Below, piece by piece: positions 17,114-25,536 of a stretch of 64,000 nt of DNA. Within the stretch, counting starts at the first letter, position 1, and the number at the start of each line of letters is the position of its first letter. Below the pieces are notes generated by a model. The model saw nothing but the letters and a program-made list of their open reading frames with translations. It ran no database searches and was not told the origin of the DNA. The translations under genes and the position numbers were made by a program. Origin of the DNA: G032773895 sp965248935 (lineage in GTDB: Bacteria > Pseudomonadota > Gammaproteobacteria > Pseudomonadales > Cellvibrionaceae); assembly GCA_965248935.1 (NCBI GenBank), contig OZ252214.1, positions 1,116,001 to 1,180,000 of the forward strand. The letters are read 5' to 3'.

Positions 17114-18964
17114 ATGGAAAAGATTAAACAACAATTTTCAAAGTCCGTGATGAATTACATCACTCTATCCCTGGTCTCCATTATTGGAGTACCCCTGTTT
17201 AGCATTTTTATTTCTTTTTGGGTCTCTGAGCTAGCGGGCAAAGATGCTCACGCCATCAACCTCTCAGGCTCTATGCGTATGCAAACATACCGTATAGGGC
17301 TAGCCTGGGAGCAAGGCAAAATAACAAGCGCGATCAAGTATATAAACGAACTGGACAAAACCTGGAATCACACCCTTTTTGACACTCAAAGACTCCTCGA
17401 TAACCCAGAGGACAATAAAAACACTCTCGCACAGAAGTACCATAAGGCTTACAGTAATTGGAATCAGGTGGTAAAACCAATACTAAAGGAAGCCTTATCA
17501 TCTACGCTTTCTTCCGTAACAATCGTATCCATGTTAGACCGTCAAGTTGCACTAACGGATGATTTAGTAAAACAATTCCAACTCGAAGCAGAACAGAAAA
17601 TACGACGCTTACGTTCTTTCCAGCTTTTAGCTCTATTTACAACAGTAATTGTAGGAAGCCTTATTTTTCATTTGCTTAAAACACGAATAGAAAAACCCCT
17701 AGCGCAACTCACACAAACAGCGCATAAATTAGGTCAAGGAGAATACCATCAAAGGGTAGATCTATCTGGTCGAGACGAACTTGGATTACTGGGCGAAGTA
17801 TTCAATCAAATGAGTCAATCTATCGAACAATCCTATTCTGAACTTGAGCAACGAGTGCAAGAGAGAACGAAAGAGTTACACCGTAACAATATCAGTCTAA
17901 AATTTTTATTTAGTACCGCACGAAAAATAATTGATAATCAAGATAACAATTTCGATTATCAAAAAGTAGTGAACGATTTAGCCGTAATATTGGAATTAGA
18001 AAGTCTAGAATTATGCTTATTTACGCCTCAAGGAGAAAAACCCTATCTACATATAGCTCAAGAAGAGACTACTGCACGTGATTGCAGTAACAAATCCTGT
18101 CAGGGTTGCTTGAAAAACGTTTCACCATCTAAAATAGAACCCAGTCGTTTCCCAATATCAAAAGAAGAACAGCAATATGGTATTTTAAGTGTCGCCGGTT
18201 ATGAAAATAAAAAAATAGGATTTTGGCAAAAGCAGTTACTTCGTTCAGTAGCAGATCAGATAGCTATTGCTTTATCCATGGAGGAACAAAAAAATTCAGA
18301 GCGTCGATTGGCCACACTGAATGAGCGAACCGTTATTGCAAGAGAATTACATGACTCCCTAGCCCAATCCCTTTCCTATTTGCAAATACAAGTTACTCGC
18401 TTGCAAAAAAGTTACGACAAGCAAAAAATCGATCTACAGCAGCCAATAATTGATGAATTGCGAGAAGGTCTATCATCAGCTTATCGCCAATTACGAGAAC
18501 TTCTCACAACCTTTAGATTAAAAATAGACAATGACGGACTAAAAGGTGCTTTAGAAAATACCGTAACACAAGTTCTCAAAAGAACCAATATGAACGTAGA
18601 GTTTAACTATTTACTGGATAATTTACCCTTAAGCCCCACCGAAGAAATTCATTTACTGCAAATTGCTAGAGAAGCTAGTCAAAACGCCATTCATCACTCT
18701 AAGGGGCACGCATTAATCCTTACCTTAAAACAACAACAGGATAAGTCCATAGAATTGCTCATTGATGACGATGGAGTTGGAATGCCGGGCAACCCAGAAA
18801 AACTAAACCATTATGGACTGGCTATTATGAATGAGAGAAGCCGCCAACTCGGGGGAAAGATAGAAATCAAAACCAAGCCCACTGGCGGAACTTTGGTAAG
18901 ATTTTCATTTATTCCTACCTATATTACCAATCAAAATACACTGTCTAAAAGCAAAATCAGTTAA
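17114..18964 (+). CDS. narX: Nitrate/nitrite sensor histidine kinase
   Basis: A 616-residue membrane sensor. It has a first membrane helix at about residues 15-37, a periplasmic domain beginning with the ligand-binding P-box INLSGSMRMQTYRIG, a second helix at about 172-190, HAMP, a central region with the NarX-type cysteine cluster CSNKSCQGC (about 324-332), the H-box ARELHDSLAQSL with His413 as the phosphorylation site, and a HATPase domain (DDDGVGMP, YGLAIMNER). It is divergent from narG. Its partner narL is 4.7 kb away, separated by unrelated genes, whereas such pairs are usually adjacent. Confidence 0.95.
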   Translation: MEKIKQQFSKSVMNYITLSLVSIIGVPLFSIFISFWVSELAGKDAHAINLSGSMRMQTYRIGLAWEQGKITSAIKYINELDKTWNHTLFDTQRLLDNPEDNKNTLAQKYHKAYSNWNQVVKPILKEALSSTLSSVTIVSMLDRQVALTDDLVKQFQLEAEQKIRRLRSFQLLALFTTVIVGSLIFHLLKTRIEKPLAQLTQTAHKLGQGEYHQRVDLSGRDELGLLGEVFNQMSQSIEQSYSELEQRVQERTKELHRNNISLKFLFSTARKIIDNQDNNFDYQKVVNDLAVILELESLELCLFTPQGEKPYLHIAQEETTARDCSNKSCQGCLKNVSPSKIEPSRFPISKEEQQYGILSVAGYENKKIGFWQKQLLRSVADQIAIALSMEEQKNSERRLATLNERTVIARELHDSLAQSLSYLQIQVTRLQKSYDKQKIDLQQPIIDELREGLSSAYRQLRELLTTFRLKIDNDGLKGALENTVTQVLKRTNMNVEFNYLLDNLPLSPTEEIHLLQIAREASQNAIHHSKGHALILTLKQQQDKSIELLIDDDGVGMPGNPEKLNHYGLAIMNERSRQLGGKIEIKTKPTGGTLVRFSFIPTYITNQNTLSKSKIS

Positions 18965-19083
18965 TATTGTTAGGTCTATTAGTACTCGACAAACAAATCG
19001 GAAAAAAAGCAAGACAACAAGAAAATTTAATTATACTGCTATTTGCAACCGACATTCCCCCTATTAAACAAGAGTGGAACGTG

Positions 19084-20001
19084 ATGACTTCGAATAAATT
19101 AAGAAATAATATTTTCTTTATTCAAAATGGATATCTTCACGTAAAGAATTTAATTTCAGAACAAGACTGCGACTCTTTAAGAAATAAGTTTCTGTCAGAT
19201 GTTAAATGCTGTCAACTCCCCAAACTACGGCAAAGAAGTGTAACCTACGAAACACATCGGTTCTCGACATATGGCTTTGTAGAGAACGCTTTGTTAGACA
19301 TTCATAGAATTGATATATTTAATTTTCCTGAATTTGTTGACTCAGCATTTAATATATTGATAAACGAATCGTTAACCTCGCATCTTAACCAACTAATCGG
19401 AGACGACTCTATTCTGTTACAAACAATGTATTTTGAAGGAAGTCGTGGCACCATAGCCCATTTTGATAAGTTTTTTTTAGGTACAAGTCATGATAACAAA
19501 GACGCATTAATTGGCATATGGATCGCACTAGAAGACATCCACAATTCTGCGGGGCGATTTTTTATCTATCCACAAAGCAATCAAATAATCTTTGACGAAA
19601 AAAACAATAATCACGAACTAACAAAATTACTTGAAAAATACAAAGAATGTAATACTATTGCCATTGACGGACATAAAAAGAATAACAAAAAGCACCATAT
19701 ACGCGCACTTATCGAATCAAAACGAATAATCAATAAGATTATTGAGCATAAAAATTTGAAAAGAAAATATCCAACAATGAAAAAAGGGGATGTTTTATTT
19801 TTTTCATCTTCTACATTACATGGAAGTGATGCACCAGATAAGAGTTCATTTTCAAGAAATTCGTTAACCGCTCACTTCTCTAGTTCGAAATTAAAAAACA
19901 TACAATACGGAAGTATTACAGAGCCATTAAACTGTATTATTCGCAAAGGGTTAAAAATGCATATAAGCAATCGTTATCAACACAAAAATAAAATACCATA
20001 A
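19084..20001 (+). CDS. Phytanoyl-CoA dioxygenase (PhyH)-family Fe(II)/2-oxoglutarate oxygenase
   Basis: A protein of about 305 residues with the start NGYLHVKNLISEQDCDSLR typical of PhyH enzymes. The iron triad is visible as His-x-Asp in GTIAHFDKFF and the distal His in FFSSSTLHGSDAP, followed by an Arg (SFSRNSL) that would hold 2-oxoglutarate. The frame is open back to a TTG at 18967, but ATG 19084 (or GTG 19081) fits the domain start and has a purine-rich AGAGTGGAA before it. It is AT-rich and followed after 14 bases by the hexapeptide gene. The substrate is unknown; an oxygen-dependent enzyme in a nitrate-respiration locus is unexpected. Confidence 0.82.
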   Translation: MTSNKLRNNIFFIQNGYLHVKNLISEQDCDSLRNKFLSDVKCCQLPKLRQRSVTYETHRFSTYGFVENALLDIHRIDIFNFPEFVDSAFNILINESLTSHLNQLIGDDSILLQTMYFEGSRGTIAHFDKFFLGTSHDNKDALIGIWIALEDIHNSAGRFFIYPQSNQIIFDEKNNNHELTKLLEKYKECNTIAIDGHKKNNKKHHIRALIESKRIINKIIEHKNLKRKYPTMKKGDVLFFSSSTLHGSDAPDKSSFSRNSLTAHFSSSKLKNIQYGSITEPLNCIIRKGLKMHISNRYQHKNKIP

Positions 20002-20015
20002 AGGTTTATCATTTT

Positions 20016-20591
20016 ATGAAAGGGTTATATTCTGAAAATTATAGACATAAAACAGTTTTTGTTTATGGTGAAGTTACCATTGGTGAAGGAACATCCCTAT
20101 GGACTTACAGTGTAATAAGATCGGAATTCAATCAAGTAGTTATTGGAAAATACACTAATATTCAAGATTTTGTCATGATCCATGTCGGCGATAAGACAGA
20201 TACAATAATAGGCGATTATTGTACTATTGCACACAGAGCGGTCATACACGGAGCCACAATTGGCAACAATTGTTTAGTCGGAGTAGGAGCAATTATCATG
20301 GATGGTTGTATAGTGGGTGATAATGTCATTATTGGTGCAGGCTCATATTTGCCACCGGGAACCAAAATACCCAACAACTCAATTGTGCAAGGAAACCCTG
20401 CCATTATTGTTAAACAACGTAATAATTTCGTTACAAACAGAATGAATGCTATTTATTATAATATTAATGCTGAACACTATGAAAAAGGCAATCATCGATC
20501 TTGGTCTGACCCTATAGTTAAGAGAAAGATAAAATCGTTTTTTGTTGAAGTTAACCGAGCATTTAAAGAAAAACACCAACAGTCTGATTAA
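20016..20591 (+). CDS. Left-handed beta-helix hexapeptide protein (gamma carbonic anhydrase-like)
   Basis: A 191-residue protein with hexapeptide repeats from about residue 12 to 135 (for example VTIGEGTSLWTYSVIRSEFN, ATIGNNCLVGVGAIIMDG). The histidines of MIHVGDKTD, TIAHRAVIHGATIG match the zinc ligands of gamma-class carbonic anhydrase-like (YrdA/PaaY) proteins. The C-terminal about 50 residues form a basic helical extension. It is paired with the PhyH gene (14-base gap) and is equally AT-rich. It may be a metal enzyme or an acyltransferase of the same fold; sequence alone does not decide. Confidence 0.82.
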   Translation: MKGLYSENYRHKTVFVYGEVTIGEGTSLWTYSVIRSEFNQVVIGKYTNIQDFVMIHVGDKTDTIIGDYCTIAHRAVIHGATIGNNCLVGVGAIIMDGCIVGDNVIIGAGSYLPPGTKIPNNSIVQGNPAIIVKQRNNFVTNRMNAIYYNINAEHYEKGNHRSWSDPIVKRKIKSFFVEVNRAFKEKHQQSD

Positions 20592-20801
20592 AACGATTAT
20601 TTCTACTTTTTTATCAAACCAATATAATCATATTTATCAGCATCTCAAAAAAATTGAGAGCGGAAGTTGAATCAAAAAAACACGACAGCCACACAATGCT
20701 AGCGAATCAATTTCCACACCAAACAAATAAGAAGCCATCAAAAGATGGATTTTTAGATAAATTCCGTTGATTTTTTTAAATTTAATCCAAGATAATATGC
20801 A

Positions 20802-21263
20802 TTAGCAAATAACCTTTAGTACATCCATGGATGAGACTATTCCAACCAACTGCCCATCCTCTGAGACAAAAACTCGGTGTATTTTTTTATCTACCATTTG
20901 CTTTGCTATATCCTTATAACCGTCATCAATATCCACTTGAAAAACTGTAGGAGTCATAATATCCAGAACAGATTTATATATTTTCTCGGCTCCATGCAGT
21001 ACTTGAATATCATCGTCTGTAAATTCCCGACCAATAAATTCATTGTAATACTCAATAAACGGATAATCATTATCCGTTTCTTCTTCCTCATTTTTATACT
21101 TGACAATATCCGTCATTGTCACAACACCAATAGCCTTACCAAAGGTTGAGACTACTGGAGCACCAGATATTTTATTTTCGAAAAAAAAATTGATAACATC
21201 GGTAATGGAATAATTTTCGGGAATAACTAAAACGCCATCCGTCATAAGATCTTTTGCTTTCAT
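20802..21263 (-). CDS. Tandem CBS-domain protein
   Basis: A 153-residue protein made almost only of two CBS motifs: MKAKDLMTDGVLVIPENYSI to IGVVTMTDIVKY (about 1-57) and DIMTPTVFQVDIDDGYKDIA to LVGIVSSMDVLKVI (about 101-152), joined by an acidic linker. Such Bateman modules bind adenine nucleotides and act as regulators. It is a single gene with its own FNR box 59 bases before the start, so it is probably induced without oxygen. No partner is visible on the same transcript. Confidence 0.88.
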   Translation of the reverse strand: MKAKDLMTDGVLVIPENYSITDVINFFFENKISGAPVVSTFGKAIGVVTMTDIVKYKNEEEETDNDYPFIEYYNEFIGREFTDDDIQVLHGAEKIYKSVLDIMTPTVFQVDIDDGYKDIAKQMVDKKIHRVFVSEDGQLVGIVSSMDVLKVIC

Positions 21264-21321
21264 ACCTATCTCCTCTTTACCTTATCATTACTTAGATTAG
21301 TTTAAACCCTCTAGATATGGA

Positions 21322-21335
21322 TTGATTTACATCAT
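21322..21335 (-). promoter_or_regulatory. FNR/Anr box before the CBS gene
   Basis: TTGATTTACATCAT differs from the FNR consensus TTGAT-N4-ATCAA only in the last base. Acting at -41.5 it would place the start of transcription near 21287, giving a 24-base leader for the CBS gene that begins at 21263. Confidence 0.75.
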
Positions 21336-21356
21336 CTATTTATTTAAAACCACAAT

Positions 21357-21387
21357 AAAAAAAGCCCACCATCATATGGTGGGCTCA
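21357..21387 (-). terminator. Rho-independent terminator after the NarK-type gene
   Basis: On the minus strand a 9-bp stem (GCCCACCAT / ATGGTGGGC, plus-strand 21364-21372 and 21376-21384) with a 3-base loop is followed by seven T. It lies 64 bases after the stop of the transporter gene at 21451. Confidence 0.9.
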
Positions 21388-21450
21388 TTCACTTATCCTT
21401 GAGATTGAAGATAAGCAGGGGAAGAGTAAATATTACGTTCGAAGATAAAA

Positions 21451-23109
21451 CTACGGGTTATAAAACTCTCCGCTTTTACGGAGATAAAACCACCAGTTAA
21501 TAATAATACACAATCCGTAAAACGCTGCGAAACCGTATAAAGCGTATTCAGGTGTGGTAGCCTTAATTTGCTCGCCCAGTACTTTGGGGATATAAAAAGC
21601 ACCATACGCTGCCACCGCAGATGTCCAACCTAATACCGGCCCAGCCTGCGCTTTGGGAAATACCATTGCAATCGTTCTGAAAGTAGAGCCATTACCAATA
21701 CCTGTAGCAGCAAATAATAACAAGAACAAAATAAAGAAAGGCACAAAGAATTCTTCAGGTGTTGCAGATTGGTACGCCATTTTCATATAGTAAGCCACGC
21801 CTAAAGCGCTGAAAACCATAACAACGGAACATACTTGCGTCACCATAGCACCACCGAGCTTATCCGAAATCCAACCACCTACAGGTCGAATAAGCGCGCC
21901 AATAAATGCGCCCATCCAGGCGTACATCAATGCACTCGGACCATTGGCATTAACAACATTATGGGTCATAACACCATCAACCATAATATGCTGGTAACCA
22001 AAGATAACTTTAATGGCTAGTGGGAAAGAAGCAGCAAACCCAATAAACGAACCAAAGGTCATAGTATAAATAACGCTCATTACCCAGGTATGTTTATTAT
22101 TAAAAATTTCATACTGCTTAGACAGACTTGTTTTAATTTGACCTGGAAGTAATTTCAGTAAAAATACTGTTGCCGCAATCACAATAAGCAAGACAATTTC
22201 TTTAGGAATACCTAAACCCGAACCGTTTGCCGCTTCTGGTAAAAGCAACCACAAACCAAAGGTTGCAGTAACAAAAGCAATTGCTAACATACCAGCAATA
22301 ATACCAAAACTACCTATAGGGTTTGGGATATTAGGCGATACATCTTGAGTCCGAATATTGTTTAAACCAAACCAGCCCAAAAAGAATAGAGGAATTAGGA
22401 AAACCAACCATATAAAACCACCATTGTAAATAAACGTTTCCGAACCTGCGGGAATTTTACCGATTAAGGTTCCAGAGGTATTTTGCAGGATCATGGACTC
22501 GCCACCAAATATTCCAAAGGTCATAACCAATGGAATCAGTATCTGCATGGTGGTGACACCAAAATTACCTAACCCTGCATTTAGCCCGAGAGCCAAGCCC
22601 TGTTGCTTTTTAGGGAAAAAGAAACTGATATTGGACATTGAGGAAGCGAAGTTACCCCCACCAAAACCAGAAAGCAGCGCTAATAGCTGGAATACCCATA
22701 GCGGTGTATTTTTATCTTGTAATGCCAAACCGGCTCCAATGGCTGGAAGCATTAACAGTGCTGTAGTAAAGAACAGAGTATTTCTGCCGCCACACAGGCG
22801 AATGAAAAAGCTGCTGGGAATTCTTAAAGTCGCGCCAGTTAAACCAGCTATGGCCATTAACGAGAATAAATCTGACTTTTCAAAGTCAAACCCCAAGTTA
22901 AGCATCTGTACCGTTAAAATGCCCCAGTAAAGCCAAACGGCAAAACCGCACAACAAACTTGGGATCGAAATCCAGAGGTTCCGATTTGCTATTTTTTTAC
23001 CTTTGGTTTCCCAGAATTGTTGATCTTCTGGGTTCCATTCATGTAAATCCGCACCGCGATTTTCTTTCGAAAGTGGGGCCTGCGGTTCGACGGTTTGCTC
23101 AATCGCCAT
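21451..23109 (-). CDS. narK: NarK-type nitrate/nitrite MFS transporter (E. coli NarK-like)
   Basis: A 552-residue twelve-helix transporter. The N-terminal NPEDQQFWETKGKKIANRN and WISIPSLL are typical of the NarK group that exchanges nitrate for nitrite. The first nitrate signature is GFGGGNFASSMSNISFFFPK and the second lies around GIGNGSTFRTIAMVFPK. The extended cytoplasmic N-terminus and loop make it longer than the NarK1/NasA type also present here. It is divergent from narL and is followed by a strong terminator, so it is a single-gene unit. Confidence 0.93.
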   Translation of the reverse strand: MAIEQTVEPQAPLSKENRGADLHEWNPEDQQFWETKGKKIANRNLWISIPSLLCGFAVWLYWGILTVQMLNLGFDFEKSDLFSLMAIAGLTGATLRIPSSFFIRLCGGRNTLFFTTALLMLPAIGAGLALQDKNTPLWVFQLLALLSGFGGGNFASSMSNISFFFPKKQQGLALGLNAGLGNFGVTTMQILIPLVMTFGIFGGESMILQNTSGTLIGKIPAGSETFIYNGGFIWLVFLIPLFFLGWFGLNNIRTQDVSPNIPNPIGSFGIIAGMLAIAFVTATFGLWLLLPEAANGSGLGIPKEIVLLIVIAATVFLLKLLPGQIKTSLSKQYEIFNNKHTWVMSVIYTMTFGSFIGFAASFPLAIKVIFGYQHIMVDGVMTHNVVNANGPSALMYAWMGAFIGALIRPVGGWISDKLGGAMVTQVCSVVMVFSALGVAYYMKMAYQSATPEEFFVPFFILFLLLFAATGIGNGSTFRTIAMVFPKAQAGPVLGWTSAVAAYGAFYIPKVLGEQIKATTPEYALYGFAAFYGLCIIINWWFYLRKSGEFYNP

Positions 23110-23215
23110 GGAACGTCTCCAAATTGTGAATATGTGCGATTACTATCTCGCTTACCAAGCAATACCACAACTTATAGGAGGGAGTAACCTATCTGCTCCA
23201 CTCTTCCAAACCAAC

Positions 23216-23231
23216 TACCCACTTAGAGGTA
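23216..23231. promoter_or_regulatory. NarL 7-2-7 site, narK/narL intergenic region
   Basis: TACCCACTTAGAGGTA is an inverted pair of NarL heptamers with a two-base spacer; one half is canonical (AGAGGTA) and the other deviates in the last base. It lies 107 bases before the narK-type start. Confidence 0.7.
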
Positions 23232-23345
23232 TCAACACCTTCAAGCCCTTGCTACCAAAGCCTTTCAAGTTTGCAGCCTCATCCCTACAGAGGTAGGTCT
23301 CGCTCATATCGTATCGCCTAAAATATGGAAGAAATTAAAGCAAAT

Positions 23346-23359
23346 ATGATTTAGATCAA
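23346..23359. promoter_or_regulatory. FNR/Anr-like box, narK/narL intergenic region
   Basis: ATGATTTAGATCAA differs from the FNR consensus only at the first base. It could serve the narK-type gene (leader about 200 bases) or narL (leader about 270 bases); the direction cannot be decided from position. Confidence 0.7.
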
Positions 23360-23665
23360 AAAAGACAATATGCTCGCTTGAAATAACACCGATAATTAGA
23401 GATCGTAATCCGACAGTCTGTTGATACTAACCCAGAGCCACTATTGTGACTGTAAAAGCGCCAATCTAGAGACAAAGTGCATGTTTAATTATCCAAAATG
23501 GACAATAAGCAATACTGAATGACGTTTTTTTAGCCTGTTATATTGTCTATCATTTATTTGGAACAATACACACCCCTGCCAAGCAAAAAATTACCTCTGA
23601 TAATGGTAATTAGATTAATATTAACAAGCTCTAGACAAAAAACACAAAATAGGACTCCATATTAG

Positions 23666-24304
23666 ATGACTCGCTCCTCCGTACTTTTAGTCGATGATCA
23701 CCCACTATTACGCAAAGGTCTTACGCAATTAATTGAGCTAGAAGATGAGCTAAGCGTCGTAGGAGAGGCATGTAATGGCTTAGAAGCAATAGCGTTAGCA
23801 AAAGAACTAGACCCAGACTTAATTATATTAGACCTCAATATGCAAGGCATGGACGGTTTAGAAACATTAAAACATTTGCGCGAACACGAGGTGAACTCTC
23901 GAATTATTGTATTGACCGTATCCGATAACGACGAAGATGTCGTTCAAGCCATTACCTTTGGCGCCGACGGATACCTTCTAAAAGACATGAACCCAGAGGA
24001 TATCTTAGAAAAAATTAAAGAAGCGGCTCTGGGAAGAATGGTCATAAGCGAAAAGCTCACTTCTATCCTTGCTGGTGCAATTCGAAAGGGAGACAATAGC
24101 AAGCCCAATTTACTGGCACAGCTTACCAGCAGAGAATTAGAAATACTTAAACAGATTTCCAAGGGCTTGAGCAATAAATTAATTGCACGAGAATTAAATA
24201 TCTCTGATGGCACTGTCAAAGTTCATGTAAAACATATCTTAAAAAAACTCAACCTTCGTTCAAGAGTAGAAGCCGCTGTCTGGATGATCAGTCAAGACAG
24301 CTAA
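23666..24304 (+). CDS. narL: Nitrate/nitrite response regulator
   Basis: A 212-residue NarL/FixJ-family regulator. The receiver domain has the acidic pair DD at residues 10-11, phosphoacceptor Asp56 in LIILDLNMQGMDG and the conserved Lys in GYLLKDMNPED. The C-terminal LuxR-type HTH is LTSRELEILKQISKGLSNK followed by IARELNISDGTVKVHVKHIL. The presence of NarX and of 7-2-7 sites before narG and the narK genes identifies it as the NarL of this system. It converges with the UbiH-like gene, 18 bases apart. Confidence 0.94.
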   Translation: MTRSSVLLVDDHPLLRKGLTQLIELEDELSVVGEACNGLEAIALAKELDPDLIILDLNMQGMDGLETLKHLREHEVNSRIIVLTVSDNDEDVVQAITFGADGYLLKDMNPEDILEKIKEAALGRMVISEKLTSILAGAIRKGDNSKPNLLAQLTSRELEILKQISKGLSNKLIARELNISDGTVKVHVKHILKKLNLRSRVEAAVWMISQDS

Positions 24305-24322
24305 CCAATAACTCTATTAACC

Positions 24323-25510
24323 TTAGCTAATTTTTGTAAGACGGTGAGAAACAAACTTTTTAATAGGCAGGCAATTATTGGCAAATCGCAATGCTGCATT
24401 TCGAGCTATTTTTGCCGGTACTCGATCATTAGTAAACAAACTCACCAATGCATTAGTTGTGGTGTATAAAAATTTAGCTTCTGGGTAGTGACTTAATTGA
24501 TACCGCCTAAGTAGATTCTGGCTGGCTATATCTTTTCCATTTCTATAAGCGCTAACAACAAGTTTAGCTAATAGGCTCGTCGACCGCAGCCCCAAATTAA
24601 ACCCGTGGGCTGTCACAGGGTGCATCCCTACGGCAGCATCTCCAACTAGAGCAAATTTCTCAGCAAAAAAACGATCTGAAAAAACACCAACAAGTGGATA
24701 GCTATACCGCTCGCTAACAAGTTCCATATGACCAAGACGGTTCTCTAATAAAGCCGCCGCTTCACGGTTAAACGATTCGTCGTCCATATCACACAGTTCA
24801 TAACTTTGTGTTGCTGGAACAGTAATCACCACTGAACTCATATTAGAGCCGAGTGGAAGAGTGGCACAAGTTCGTCCGTAGTAAAAATTTTCTCTGGCAA
24901 TATGATTATGGCACTTTTCATGTTTCATATTACACACAATCATCACTCGACCATAATCTTTTAACTTTGCACCAACTCCCATCATTCTTCGAGTATTTGA
25001 AAATCGATTATCTGCGGCAACAATGAGATCAGCTTCCACTTCTTCCAGCTCTTCGTTTTTATCCTTAATAGTAAGCAATACACCAGAAGAAATAGATTTT
25101 GACGACACCAGTTCTTTTTCTGCTAACAATTCAATATCATTACACTCGCTTACCGCGTCATACAGAACACGTTTAATCTGCCAGTTTGCGGCAAGATAGC
25201 CAAGTGGCTCTAAAGAATTATCTGTTCGATTAAATTGAAGGGAAAAGGGAGACACTCCATTATGCACTCTGGCTTCTTGTAAAGGGTGTATTTGATCTTT
25301 CGAAAATCGCTGCCAAACTCCCATATCCGTTAACGTAGATTTTGAAAGATGAGTCATTGCTATATCGCGTCCATCGAATTGAGGTACGGATAAACTTTTC
25401 ACATCCTGCTTTTCAATTAAGACAGTAGATAACCCATGCCCAGATAATAAACGAGCCAAACTTAACCCCGCAGGGCCAGCACCGATAATCGCAATATTTT
25501 TTCGCATCAT
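24323..25510 (-). CDS. UbiH/VisC-family FAD-dependent monooxygenase
   Basis: A 395-residue flavoprotein of the PHBH-like hydroxylase family that includes the ubiquinone hydroxylases. The N-terminal Rossmann motif is IAIIGAGPAGLSLARLLSG, and the second FAD motif is LVGDAAVGMHPVTAHGFNLG (about 283-302). The ATG at 25510 has GGAG five bases before it; an in-frame GTG at 25537 is the stop-overlapping alternative. It follows the PP2C/kinase gene directly and probably shares its transcript. Placement next to nitrate transporters suggests a redox or quinone-linked role, which is inference. Confidence 0.83.
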   Translation of the reverse strand: MMRKNIAIIGAGPAGLSLARLLSGHGLSTVLIEKQDVKSLSVPQFDGRDIAMTHLSKSTLTDMGVWQRFSKDQIHPLQEARVHNGVSPFSLQFNRTDNSLEPLGYLAANWQIKRVLYDAVSECNDIELLAEKELVSSKSISSGVLLTIKDKNEELEEVEADLIVAADNRFSNTRRMMGVGAKLKDYGRVMIVCNMKHEKCHNHIARENFYYGRTCATLPLGSNMSSVVITVPATQSYELCDMDDESFNREAAALLENRLGHMELVSERYSYPLVGVFSDRFFAEKFALVGDAAVGMHPVTAHGFNLGLRSTSLLAKLVVSAYRNGKDIASQNLLRRYQLSHYPEAKFLYTTTNALVSLFTNDRVPAKIARNAALRFANNCLPIKKFVSHRLTKIS

Positions 25511-25536
25511 CTTTTCTCCAAAATTTTTAGCGCTCA

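Larger units (their letters stand above)
23110..23665. other. Regulatory region between divergent narK-type gene and narL
   Basis: This 556-base gap contains a NarL 7-2-7 site (23216-23231), a 14-base inverted repeat CCTAC-AGAG-GTAGG (23284-23297) and an FNR-like box (23346-23359). The stretch open in the forward direction at 23108-23296 is not convincing as a gene. No other feature was seen in 23360-23650. Confidence 0.6.

Noticed and set aside
23108..23296. Forward 62-codon frame overlapping the narK-type start
   Set aside because: It covers regulatory sequence with NarL elements, has no ribosome site and no coding-like composition.
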